From Microbacteriaceae bacterium UBA4731 (lineage in GTDB: Bacteria > Actinomycetota > Actinomycetes > Actinomycetales > Microbacteriaceae): a DNA stretch of 26,238 nucleotides. The notes under the pieces were generated by a model that did not search any database, was not told the origin of the DNA, and saw nothing but the letters and a program-made list of their open reading frames with translations. Where the stretch lies: NCBI GenBank assembly GCA_002404115.1, contig DHJB01000051.1, positions 1-26,238 on the forward strand, given 5' to 3'. Below are positions 6,760 to 13,656 of this stretch, one piece after another. The translations under genes were made by a program, and so were the position numbers. Position 1 is the stretch's first letter; each line of letters opens with the position of its first letter.

Positions 6760-8091
6760 GTGAGTGCCACCAGAGTCTTCGTCGCCCGCTTGGCCGGCTG
6801 CACCGTCTTCGACCCCGCGGGCGACCGCGTGGGCAAGGTGCGCGATGTACTGGTCGTCTACCGAAAAAGCGACCCACCCCGGGTGGTCGGCCTGATCGTT
6901 GAGATCCCAGGCAAGCGTCGCGTCTTCGTGTCGATCGGCCGCGTCACCAGCATCGGCTCCGGACAGATCATCACGACGGGCCTGATCAACGTGCGCCGGT
7001 TCGAGCAGCGCGGCGGCGAGGTGCGCGTCATCGCCGAGATCCTCGGCCGCCAGCTCGCGTTCAACGACGGCTCCGGCGAAGCGATCATCGAGGATGTCGC
7101 GATCGAGCCGAGCAACCAGGGCGAATGGGCGGTCAGCCAGCTCTTCGTCCGGCGACCCAAGACCAGCGCGTCCCTGTTCGCCAAGGGCGCCACGGCCTTC
7201 GTCACCTGGGGTGAGGTGCACGAAAAGTCGACAGAGGGCCAGGCCCAGTCCGCCGAGCAGCTCATCGCCACCTACTCCGACCTCAAGCCCGCCGACCTCG
7301 CCAACACCCTGCTCGACTTGCCCCAGGAACGCATGTTCGAGGTCGCCAGCGAACTGCCCGACGGCCGCCTCGCCGATGTGCTCGAGGAGATGCCGGAAAG
7401 CGAACAGGTCGGCATCCTGACCAACCTCGGCGACGCCCGCGCCGCCGAGGTGCTCGACCACATGCAGCCGGATGACGCGGCCGACCTCATCGCGCAGCTG
7501 CCGCCTGCGCGCGGCGAGCAGCTCCTCGACCTGATGGAGCCGGAGGAGGCGGACGACGTGCGCTTCCTGCTCTCCTACGCCCCCGACACCGCCGGCGGTC
7601 TCATGACGACCGAGCCGATCATCGTCTCGGCCGACGCCACCGTGGCCGAGGGGCTCGCGCTCATCCGCCGCCACGACCTCGCGCCGGCCCTCGGCGCGGC
7701 GATCTGCGTCACCCTGCCGCCCTACGAGCCGCCGACCGGGCGTTTCCTCGGCATGGTGCACTTCCAGCGGATGCTGCGCTACCCGCCGCACGAACGCCTC
7801 GGCACGCTGCTCGACCTCGGCCTGGAAGCGATCACGGCCGACACCTCGGCGGCCGAGGTCTCGCGCATCCTTGCCAGCTACGACCTCGTCTCCGTGCCCG
7901 TGGTCGACGACAACCACCGCCTGGTCGGCGTGGTCACGATCGACGACGTGCTCGACTACCTGCTCCCGGACGACTGGCGAAGCCACGACGGCAATGACGA
8001 CGTGACCAGGCGCGCCGCGGTCAGGAACAACCTGATGACCGGAAGCATCCCCCTGCCAGGCGGAAAGGTGAGCGACCATGGCACGAGCTAA
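6760..8091 (+). CDS. Soluble PRC-barrel / MgtE N-domain / CBS-pair protein, 443 aa
   Basis: Residues 1-85 form a PRC-barrel-like segment (CTVFDPAGDRVGKVRDV) and a second similar segment follows to about 150. Residues 175-280 match the helical MgtE intracellular N domain, followed by the YAPDTAGGLM linker typical of MgtE. Residues 283-402 are a CBS pair ending in VVTIDDVLDYLL. In true MgtE channels these cytoplasmic modules sense Mg2+ and gate a five-helix pore. Here no pore domain follows: the protein ends about 40 residues after the CBS pair without any membrane helix. It is therefore not itself a transporter. The stop overlaps the DUF1003 start by 14 bases, implying translational coupling. 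A homolog with the same order next to a mrp gene is known in Mycobacterium (recalled as Rv1232c). Ligand and partner are unknown. Confidence 0.9.
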   Translation: MSATRVFVARLAGCTVFDPAGDRVGKVRDVLVVYRKSDPPRVVGLIVEIPGKRRVFVSIGRVTSIGSGQIITTGLINVRRFEQRGGEVRVIAEILGRQLAFNDGSGEAIIEDVAIEPSNQGEWAVSQLFVRRPKTSASLFAKGATAFVTWGEVHEKSTEGQAQSAEQLIATYSDLKPADLANTLLDLPQERMFEVASELPDGRLADVLEEMPESEQVGILTNLGDARAAEVLDHMQPDDAADLIAQLPPARGEQLLDLMEPEEADDVRFLLSYAPDTAGGLMTTEPIIVSADATVAEGLALIRRHDLAPALGAAICVTLPPYEPPTGRFLGMVHFQRMLRYPPHERLGTLLDLGLEAITADTSAAEVSRILASYDLVSVPVVDDNHRLVGVVTIDDVLDYLLPDDWRSHDGNDDVTRRAAVRNNLMTGSIPLPGGKVSDHGTS

Positions 8092-8617
8092 CCGGTCCGA
8101 TCTTCGCCTCGACGCGCCCAAGGGGCTGCGTGCATCCAAACTCGCGCGCAGCCGCCGCGGCAGCAGCGACCGCTTCGGCCGGTTCACCGAGACCATCGCG
8201 CGAGGCATGGGCACGCCCTGGTTCCTCCTCGGGCTCACCCTGTTCACGATCGGCTGGATCGGCTGGAACACGCTGTCGCCCGCGAACCTGCGGTTCGACT
8301 CGGTGTCGCTCGGCTTCATCGCGCTCACCCTGGTGCTCTCGCTGCAGGCGTCGTACGCCGCGCCGCTGATCCTCCTCGCCCAGAACCGCCAGGACGACCG
8401 CGACCGCGTGCAGTTCGAGCAGGACCGGCAGCGCGCCGAGCGCAACCTCGCCGACACCGAGTACCTCGCCCGCGAGGTGGTCGCCCTGCGGCTCGGCCTG
8501 AAAGACCTCGCATCGAAGGACTTCCTCCGGGCCGAGCTGCGCTCGCTGCTCGACAATCTCGACCAGCGTGACGAGCAGGACCGGCGCGAGCGCGGGGAGC
8601 GTCCCTCGGTTGACTGA
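8078..8617 (+). CDS. DUF1003 membrane protein, 179 aa
   Basis: The DUF1003 signature is clear: two hydrophobic helices (about 47-65, containing FTIGWIGWN, and 80-101, containing LVLSLQASYAAPLIL), then an NRQDDRDR segment and a long charged coiled-coil-like C-terminus. The basic N-terminal 40 residues should be cytoplasmic. The function of DUF1003 proteins is not established; an ion-channel or transport role has been suggested only by context. The ATG at 8078 overlaps the upstream gene and has GGAAAGG at 8062-8068 nine bases before it. The last eight bases overlap the mrp start. Tight coupling to a Mg-sensor-like protein suggests the two act together, which is inference. Confidence 0.88.
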   Translation: MARANRSDLRLDAPKGLRASKLARSRRGSSDRFGRFTETIARGMGTPWFLLGLTLFTIGWIGWNTLSPANLRFDSVSLGFIALTLVLSLQASYAAPLILLAQNRQDDRDRVQFEQDRQRAERNLADTEYLAREVVALRLGLKDLASKDFLRAELRSLLDNLDQRDEQDRRERGERPSVD

Positions 8618-9743
8618 CGACCAGGTCCTCGCCGCCCTCGCTCGGGTGATCGATCCAGAGATCCGCAAGCCGATCACCGAGCTCGACATGGTGTCCGGCG
8701 TCACGGTCGACCCCGCCGGCCACGTGACCGTCGGCATCCGCCTGACGATCGCCGGATGTCCAGCGGCGCAGCGCATCGAGGCCGACACCCTGCAGGCCGC
8801 GGAATCCGTCGCCGGCGCGGGCAATGTCACCGTCGACGTCACCGTGATGACGCGCGAGCAGCGCCAGGCACTGACCGAGAAGCTGCGCGGCGGCAAGGCC
8901 GCGCGGGTGATCCAGTTCGGGCCGGAGTCGCTCACTCGCGTCTACGCGATCACCAGCGGCAAGGGCGGGGTGGGCAAGTCCACGATCACCGCCAACCTCG
9001 CCGTCGCGCTGGCCGCGCGGGGGCTGCGGGTCGGCATCATCGACGCGGATGTGTACGGGTTCTCCATCCCCGGCCTGCTCGGCCTGGTCAGCGACGGGCT
9101 CGCGGTCAAGCCGACCCAGGTCGGGGACATGATCCTGCCGCCGATCGCCTACGACGTGAAGGTCATCTCGATCGGCATGTTCGTCGAGGATGCCTCGGTC
9201 GCGGTCGCCTGGCGCGGGCCGATGCTGCACCGCACGATCCAGCAGTTCCTCACCGACGTGTACTTCGGCGACCTGGACATCCTGCTGCTCGACCTGCCGC
9301 CGGGCACCGGGGACGTGGCGATCTCGGTCGGCCAGCTGCTCCCCCACGCCGAGGTCATCGTCGTCACCACCCCGCAGCCGGCCGCAGCGGAGGTCGCTGA
9401 GCGAAGCGGCGTCGTCGCCCGGCAGACCGGCCAGAGCATCTACGGCGTGATCGAGAACATGGCCGGGCTCCCGCAGCCTGACGGCACCATGCTGGAACTG
9501 TTCGGCTCCGGCGGAGGCGCCGAGGTTGCGCGCAGGCTCTCTGCCGGGCAGGAGGCGCCCGTGGAGCTGCTCGCCCAGGTGCCGCTGAGCGTGCAGTTGC
9601 GCGCCGGCGGGGACCAGGGCGTCCCGGTCGTGCTCGGTGCCCCTGACGACCCCGCCGCGGCCGCCATCCGGGCCGTCGCTGACCGGCTCGCCACCCGCGC
9701 CCGCGGCCTCGCCGGCCGCAGCCTCGGCATTTCCCCGAAGTAG
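8610..9743 (+). CDS. mrp: Mrp/NBP35-type P-loop iron-sulfur carrier ATPase, 377 aa
   Basis: This is a cytoplasmic ATPase thought to carry Fe-S clusters to apoproteins. The N-terminal MIP18/DUF59 domain covers about residues 1-90 and has the conserved GCP cysteine. The Mrp/MinD-like ATPase follows, with the deviant Walker A GKGGVGKST at 117-125, DADVYG, a DLPPGTGD switch motif and VIENMAG. The CxxC pair that binds the cluster in many Mrp proteins is absent, and the only cysteine is in the MIP18 domain. I chose TTG 8610 because GGGGAG (8594-8599) lies ten bases upstream and the protein then opens with TDDQVL as in homologs. GTG 8568 is in frame but would overlap DUF1003 by 50 bases. It is the third gene of the overlapping operon. 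Confidence 0.88.
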   Translation: MTDDQVLAALARVIDPEIRKPITELDMVSGVTVDPAGHVTVGIRLTIAGCPAAQRIEADTLQAAESVAGAGNVTVDVTVMTREQRQALTEKLRGGKAARVIQFGPESLTRVYAITSGKGGVGKSTITANLAVALAARGLRVGIIDADVYGFSIPGLLGLVSDGLAVKPTQVGDMILPPIAYDVKVISIGMFVEDASVAVAWRGPMLHRTIQQFLTDVYFGDLDILLLDLPPGTGDVAISVGQLLPHAEVIVVTTPQPAAAEVAERSGVVARQTGQSIYGVIENMAGLPQPDGTMLELFGSGGGAEVARRLSAGQEAPVELLAQVPLSVQLRAGGDQGVPVVLGAPDDPAAAAIRAVADRLATRARGLAGRSLGISPK

Positions 9744-9785
9744 CCCGACCCACCGCCCCTGCCGTCGCCCCAGCCGTCGCCCCTG

Positions 9786-9868
9786 CCGAATTCGACGGAC
9801 ATTTTGGGCCAAACCCCGCAAAACGCGCGTTTCAGACCCGTTTCGACCAAAATCTCCGTCGAATTCGG
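9786..9868. repeat. Long near-perfect palindrome between convergent mrp and tatB
   Basis: The arms 9786-9807 and 9847-9868 are inverse complements at 21 of 22 positions and open with CCGAATTCGACGGA. The 39-base centre carries its own palindrome AAACGCGCGTTT (9821-9832). The centre shares an AAAACGCG...TTCAGA core with the palindrome at 24898-24964. It sits in a 142-base convergent gap and has no T-tract, so it may act as a two-way terminator or be a dispersed element. A short direct repeat of CCGTCGCCCC precedes it (9762-9781). Confidence 0.8.
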
Positions 9869-9885
9869 ACAGAGCGCGGGGCTGG

Positions 9886-10284
9886 CTAGGTGGCTTCGGA
9901 GTCGAACGGCGCCGGCTCGGCGGGGGCCAGGGCGTTCTCGCGGGCACGCTTGCGCTGCAGGTAGGCGCCGTCAGGGTTCGGCGCCCTGGACACGATGGCC
10001 GACTCGTCAACCGGCTTGGCGGCGAACGGTTCGTCGTCGAGCAGCGCCTCACGGATGATCCGGCGCGGGTCGTACTGGCGGGGGTCGAGTTTCTTCCAGT
10101 CCAGGTCGTCGAACTCGGGGCCCATCTCGTCGCGCATGCGGTCCTTGGCCCCGTTCGCCATGTCCCTGAGCTGGCGCGCGAGGCGTCCCAGCTGGGCGGC
10201 GTAGTGCGGAAGTTTCTCCGGACCGAGCAAGAAGACGGCGATGATCCCGATGAGCAGGATTTTCTCGAACGTCAGACCAAACAT
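9886..10284 (-). CDS. tatB: Sec-independent protein translocase subunit TatB, 132 aa
   Basis: TatB pairs with TatC as the receptor for twin-arginine signal peptides. The N-terminal helix (about 6-21, EKILLIGIIAVFLLGP) ends in the LGPEKLP hinge, followed by an amphipathic helix (24-50) and a charged tail, as in actinobacterial TatB. ATG 10284 opens the standard MFGLTFEK sequence. A TATTCT hexamer at 10296-10291 ends six bases before it, so the mRNA is probably leaderless. The gene diverges from an O-methyltransferase, a neighbour also found near tatB in Mycobacterium, although there sigE, rseA and htrA lie between. EfeB in this window (23504-24877) has a twin-arginine signal and is a likely client. 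Confidence 0.93.
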   Translation of the reverse strand: MFGLTFEKILLIGIIAVFLLGPEKLPHYAAQLGRLARQLRDMANGAKDRMRDEMGPEFDDLDWKKLDPRQYDPRRIIREALLDDEPFAAKPVDESAIVSRAPNPDGAYLQRKRARENALAPAEPAPFDSEAT

Positions 10285-10290
10285 TCCATC

Positions 10291-10296
10291 AGAATA
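10291..10296 (-). promoter_or_regulatory. -10 hexamer TATTCT, leaderless start of tatB
   Basis: On the minus strand TATTCT, then GATGGA, then the ATG at 10284. It shares the 87-base divergent gap with the methyltransferase promoter. Confidence 0.5.
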
Positions 10297-10337
10297 ACCC
10301 CCGGCGAGGCATCCCTCGACCATGCGCGGCGCGGCCG

Positions 10338-10364
10338 TAGTCTTGACGTACCCACCTACTGGAG
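10338..10364 (+). promoter_or_regulatory. Promoter -10 and ribosome binding site of the O-methyltransferase gene
   Basis: TAGTCT at 10338-10343 fits the TANNNT -10 pattern and would give a leader of roughly 22 bases. GGAG at 10361-10364 lies seven bases before GTG 10372. In contrast to tatB, this gene has a normal leader. Confidence 0.4.
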
Positions 10365-10371
10365 TTGCGCC

Positions 10372-11004
10372 GTGTCTGACATTGAACTGAACTGGAAATT
10401 CTCCGATGACTTCGTCGTGGAGACCGACGCCCTGGTCAAGGCCAGGCAGCAGTCCCTTGAGCTCGGGATCGACGCGATCGCGCCCTCCGTCGGCGCCCAG
10501 AGCGCCGTTCTCGCGGCCGCCACCGGCGCCAGGAGCATCCTCGAGGTCGGCACGGGAGCCGGCGTCTCCGGCATCTGGCTGCTCACCGGCGCCCCCGGGG
10601 CGACACTCACGTCGATCGACAACGAAATCGACCACCAGCAGCACGCCAGGGCCAGCTTCGTCGAGGCCGGGATCCCCGCGAACCGCGTGCGGCTGATCAC
10701 CGGCAAGGCGGCCGAGGTGCTGCCGCGCATGAACGAGAACTCCTACGACATCGTCTTCATCGACGCCGACCCGCAGTCGGTCATCGAGTACGTCGAGCAC
10801 GGGCTGCGCCTGGCCCGCCCGGGCGGAACCGTGCTCGTCGCCCATGCGCTCTGGCGCGGCCGGGTGGCCAACCCCACCCAGCGTGACGACGTGACCACGG
10901 GATTCCGCACGCTCCTCAACGAAATCGCGTCCTCGAACGCCGTGATCAGCGCCCTCTCGCCGGTCGGCGACGGGCTGCTGCAGATCACCAAGCTGCGCGC
11001 CTGA
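10372..11004 (+). CDS. Class I SAM-dependent O-methyltransferase, 210 aa
   Basis: This is a Rossmann-fold methyltransferase with the SAM loop LEVGTGAG at residues 57-64, acidic D83 at the end of strand 2, and FIDADP at 129-134. It resembles the small catechol-OMT-like family. The metal-binding residues of that family are altered: the Lys of DADK is Pro134, and the usual Asp-Asn before the xWHG loop is A157-H158. The related mycobacterial protein (recalled as Rv1220c) appears to share these changes, so this is a distinct subfamily that may not need a divalent metal. The substrate is unknown. The start is GTG 10372 with GGAG seven bases upstream. It is divergent from tatB and convergent with the DUF3117 gene. 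Confidence 0.87.
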   Translation: MSDIELNWKFSDDFVVETDALVKARQQSLELGIDAIAPSVGAQSAVLAAATGARSILEVGTGAGVSGIWLLTGAPGATLTSIDNEIDHQQHARASFVEAGIPANRVRLITGKAAEVLPRMNENSYDIVFIDADPQSVIEYVEHGLRLARPGGTVLVAHALWRGRVANPTQRDDVTTGFRTLLNEIASSNAVISALSPVGDGLLQITKLRA

Positions 11005-11061
11005 CCCCGGGCGACACCCCCGCGCCGCTCCCCAGCACACGCAAGTCCCCCGAACAAAGAA

Positions 11062-11093
11062 ATCGGCTGTGCAGCCGAAGCTGCACAGCCGAT
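11062..11093 (-). terminator. Strong intrinsic terminator after the DUF3117 gene
   Basis: Fourteen perfect base pairs (11062-11075 with 11080-11093) enclose a CGAA loop, which on the minus strand reads TTCG closed by C-G, the extra-stable UUCG tetraloop. On the minus strand the stem is followed by TTCTTTGTT, a T-rich tail. It sits between convergent genes and may stop both, but the T-tail favours the DUF3117 side. Confidence 0.85.
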
Positions 11094-11117
11094 CATCCGG
11101 GGTGAAATCATCCGGGC

Positions 11118-11294
11118 CTAGACGGCCGGGCTGACGACCCCGGCAAGTGCGTCGTGAAGCTCCTTCGCCTCGGCGTCATTCACGGAAACGACAAGTCGAC
11201 CTCCGCCTTCGAGCGGTACCCTCACGATGATGAGGCGCCCTTCTTTGACAGCCTCCATCGGGCCATCCCCGGTCCGTGGCTTCATGGCAGCCAT
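11118..11294 (-). CDS. DUF3117 small conserved protein, 58 aa
   Basis: The sequence AAMKPRTGDGP followed by GRLIIVRVPLEGGGRLVV is the hallmark of DUF3117, a 55-60 residue family confined to actinobacteria and of unknown function. ATG 11294 is chosen over the in-frame ATG 11309 because GGGGAG lies five bases upstream and family members begin with MAAMKP. The tail AEAKELHDALAGVV is an amphipathic helix. It is a single-gene unit, ended by the UUCG hairpin and preceded by an AT-richer 63-base gap that likely holds its promoter. Its small size and conservation suggest a structural or regulatory role, but none is known. Confidence 0.9.
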   Translation of the reverse strand: MAAMKPRTGDGPMEAVKEGRLIIVRVPLEGGGRLVVSVNDAEAKELHDALAGVVSPAV

Positions 11295-11357
11295 GAACTC
11301 CCCTTTCATTCATACTGTGAACTTCCATTATCGACCATCCGGCCCCTAAGACTGTAA

Positions 11358-12554
11358 TTAGGGCGGCGTCCAGTCCGCGCCGTCGACTCCCCAGCAGATC
11401 AGCAGCCACCCCCACTGGCCCGCAATTCCCAGCACCACGAGTGCCACGCGGTACGCGACCGAGCGCGGAACCGCGACCGCGCCGAGCAGCGGGAACACCG
11501 GCATGAGCAGCCGGAACGTGCTCGACTGCGGGAAGAAGACGGCGAGCAGGTAGAGCACGTAGCCGGCCACCCAGAACCGCAGGTCGACGCCGAGACGCTT
11601 CACCGCCGGCGTGAACATGAACAGGGTGAAGGCGAGGATCAGGGCGGCGACGGCGATGATGCCGAGCGGCATTCCGATCCACCACACCCCGCCCTGGAAC
11701 CACCCGGTGAACGGCACGAGGTCCTGGTAGCCGATGTACGGCGCCCGCCAGGCCAGCTCGGTGTCGGTGTACGCCGACATCGACCCGGTGACGGCCCAGG
11801 CGGTCACCGGCCAGGCCAGACCGAGGAGCCCGCTGAACACGGCGACGGATGCCGACAGCACCCGCTCGTGCAGCGGGAACGGGTCCCTGGCCCTGGTCAC
11901 CCAGCGGTGCACGACGTGCAGCCCCAGGGCCAGCGCGAACGCCAGCCCGCTGGGCCTGGTGAAGGCCATCACGGCGACCACCGGGAAGAGCAGCACGTAC
12001 CGCCGCTCCAGCAGCAGGAACAGCGCGAGGGTGAGGAAGAAGAGGTACATCGATTCCGCATACCCGAACTGCAGGATCGGCGAGAGGGGGGCGAAGCAGA
12101 ACAACACGACGGAGAACAGCGCCGTCGACGAATCGAGCACGCGCCGCATCAGCCGGTAGAACAGCAGGGCGGTACCGAGGCTGAAGGCGAGCGAGACGAA
12201 CACCGCCACGGGCGCCCAGGGCAGGGCGCTGACCTCCATCAGCAGGCGCACGAGGGCCGGATAGCCCGGCAGGAACGCCCACGCGTTCTCGGCCACCTGC
12301 CCCTGGGGGGTGAGGGGCAGCACGGACGGGTAGCCGGCGACGGCGACGATGTTGTACCAGCGGCCATCCCAGATGTTCGCGAAGTCGACGTACCGAGGGC
12401 CGGCGCCCGTCCACGCGTTCGGGCCCTGCACGCTCGCCAGGACCAGCACCATCGTGGTCGTGACCACACGGGACACGGCCCAGACCGCGATGACCTTGCC
12501 CCACCACGGCGTAAGCCGGTACCTCGCCCTTAGCCGGCTGAGGCGCTCAGCCAC
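11358..12554 (-). CDS. GT-C family mannosyltransferase-like membrane protein (PIG-V-like), 398 aa
   Basis: This is a polytopic membrane protein with about 8-10 hydrophobic helices. The acidic motif IWDGRWY at residues 61-67 lies in the first external loop, as in PIG-V and other polyprenyl-phosphate-sugar-dependent GT-C transferases, where the Asp is catalytic. AFLPGYPAL and FGYAESMYLF are further family-like segments. It probably adds mannose from polyprenyl-phosphomannose to a cell-envelope glycolipid or protein, but donor and acceptor are inferred. The start is GTG 12554, which overlaps the dapE stop by 25 bases on the same strand, so it is likely co-transcribed with dapE. GAGG about ten bases upstream could be the ribosome binding site. 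Alternative starts inside the first helix cannot be excluded. Confidence 0.82.
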   Translation of the reverse strand: MAERLSRLRARYRLTPWWGKVIAVWAVSRVVTTTMVLVLASVQGPNAWTGAGPRYVDFANIWDGRWYNIVAVAGYPSVLPLTPQGQVAENAWAFLPGYPALVRLLMEVSALPWAPVAVFVSLAFSLGTALLFYRLMRRVLDSSTALFSVVLFCFAPLSPILQFGYAESMYLFFLTLALFLLLERRYVLLFPVVAVMAFTRPSGLAFALALGLHVVHRWVTRARDPFPLHERVLSASVAVFSGLLGLAWPVTAWAVTGSMSAYTDTELAWRAPYIGYQDLVPFTGWFQGGVWWIGMPLGIIAVAALILAFTLFMFTPAVKRLGVDLRFWVAGYVLYLLAVFFPQSSTFRLLMPVFPLLGAVAVPRSVAYRVALVVLGIAGQWGWLLICWGVDGADWTPP

Positions 12555-13639
12555 GCGCGCAGGCCCTCTTCACACTCGGTGATCTGGTGCAGCGCGACCC
12601 GTTCGTCGTCAGCGTGGGCCTTGAGCGGGTCGCCGGGGCCGTAGTTGACCGCGGGGACGCCGAGGGCTGAGAAGCGGGCGACATCCGTCCAGCCGTACTT
12701 GGGGCGGGCCTCGCCCCCGACCGCCGCGAGGAATTCCTGCGCGAGGGGAGCGTCGAGGCCGGGGCGCGCGCCGGCTGCGCTGTCGACGACGGTGATCTCG
12801 AACTCGGGGAACAGTTCGTGCAGGTGGGCGATCGCCTCGTCGACGGTGCGGCTGGGCGCGAAGCGGTAGTTGACGTGCACCATGCTTTCGTCGGGGATGA
12901 CGTTGCCGGCGATGCCGCCGGTGATGCCGACCGCGTTCAGGCCCTCGCGGTAAACGAGGCCGTCGACCTCGACCTCGCGGGGCTCGTAGTTCGCGAGCGC
13001 GTGCAGGATCGGCGCGACCTTGTGGATGGCGTTCTCGCCCACCCAGCTGCGCGCAGAGTGCGCCCGCAGGCCGAAGGCGCGGATCTCCACTCGCAGGTTG
13101 CCGTTGCACCCACCCTCGATCTGGCTGTTGGTCGGCTCGCCGAGGATGGCGAAATCGCCCACGAACAGGTCCGGGCGGTTGTGGGCGAGCCGGCCGAGGC
13201 CGTTGAGGTTGTCGGAGACCTCCTCGTGGTCGTACCACATCCAGGTGATATCGACGCCGGGCTCGGTAAGTTCGAGGGCCAGTTTGAGCTGCACGGCGAC
13301 GCCGGACTTCATATCGACCGTGCCGCGTCCCCAGAGATAGTCGACGCCGTCGATCGTCTCGAAGCGGGTCGGCAGGTTGTTGTTCAGCGGGACCGTGTCG
13401 ATGTGCCCGGCGATGACGACGCGCTGCGCACGGCCGAGCCGGGTGCGGGCGACGATGGTGTCGCCGTCGCGGATAATCTCGAGGTGGTCGGCTCCGGCGA
13501 GCGACGCTTCGATGGCATCCGCCAGCGTCGTCTCGTTGCCGGACACCGACTCGATGTCGCAGATCTCGCGGGTGATCTCGATGGACGACGCGGCGAGGTT
13601 GAGTCGCTCGGGGTTCACTGGCACTGGGTTCAGGGGCAC
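12530..13639 (-). CDS. dapE: Succinyl-diaminopimelate desuccinylase DapE, 369 aa
   Basis: DapE hydrolyses N-succinyl-LL-diaminopimelate to LL-diaminopimelate and succinate in lysine and peptidoglycan precursor synthesis. It is an M20-family di-zinc enzyme. Visible ligands and catalytic residues are H79 and D81 (AGHIDTVP), D109 (GRGTVDMK), E139/E140 (WYDHEEVSD), a GEPTN segment and the C-terminal KAHADDE His. The length matches the actinobacterial DapE type. Three in-frame GTG codons (13639, 13624, 13618) could start it. GTG 13639 is favoured because TAGATT at 13651-13646 ends exactly six bases upstream, as at other leaderless genes here. It is divergent from dapD across 17 bases and overlaps the downstream glycosyltransferase gene. 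Confidence 0.92.
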   Translation of the reverse strand: MPLNPVPVNPERLNLAASSIEITREICDIESVSGNETTLADAIEASLAGADHLEIIRDGDTIVARTRLGRAQRVVIAGHIDTVPLNNNLPTRFETIDGVDYLWGRGTVDMKSGVAVQLKLALELTEPGVDITWMWYDHEEVSDNLNGLGRLAHNRPDLFVGDFAILGEPTNSQIEGGCNGNLRVEIRAFGLRAHSARSWVGENAIHKVAPILHALANYEPREVEVDGLVYREGLNAVGITGGIAGNVIPDESMVHVNYRFAPSRTVDEAIAHLHELFPEFEITVVDSAAGARPGLDAPLAQEFLAAVGGEARPKYGWTDVARFSALGVPAVNYGPGDPLKAHADDERVALHQITECEEGLRAWLSASAG

Positions 13640-13644
13640 CCTAC

Positions 13645-13651
13645 TAATCTA
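13645..13651. promoter_or_regulatory. Overlapping divergent -10 elements shared by dapE and dapD
   Basis: The seven bases TAATCTA read TAATCT on the plus strand (13645-13650) and TAGATT on the minus strand (13651-13646). Each ends six bases before a start codon: dapD ATG 13657 and dapE GTG 13639. Both genes would give leaderless mRNAs from one shared melting site. Confidence 0.6.
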
Positions 13652-13656
13652 GAGGC

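Noticed and set aside
8551..8566. GACAATCTCGACC inside the DUF1003 gene as a third copy of the 71-bp element
   Set aside because: Only about ten bases match, it is within coding sequence (LLDNLDQ), and no second arm is present.
9753..9785. CCGTCGCCCC short direct repeat read as a CRISPR-like or tandem array
   Set aside because: Only about three imperfect units with no spacer structure; simple low-complexity sequence after mrp.
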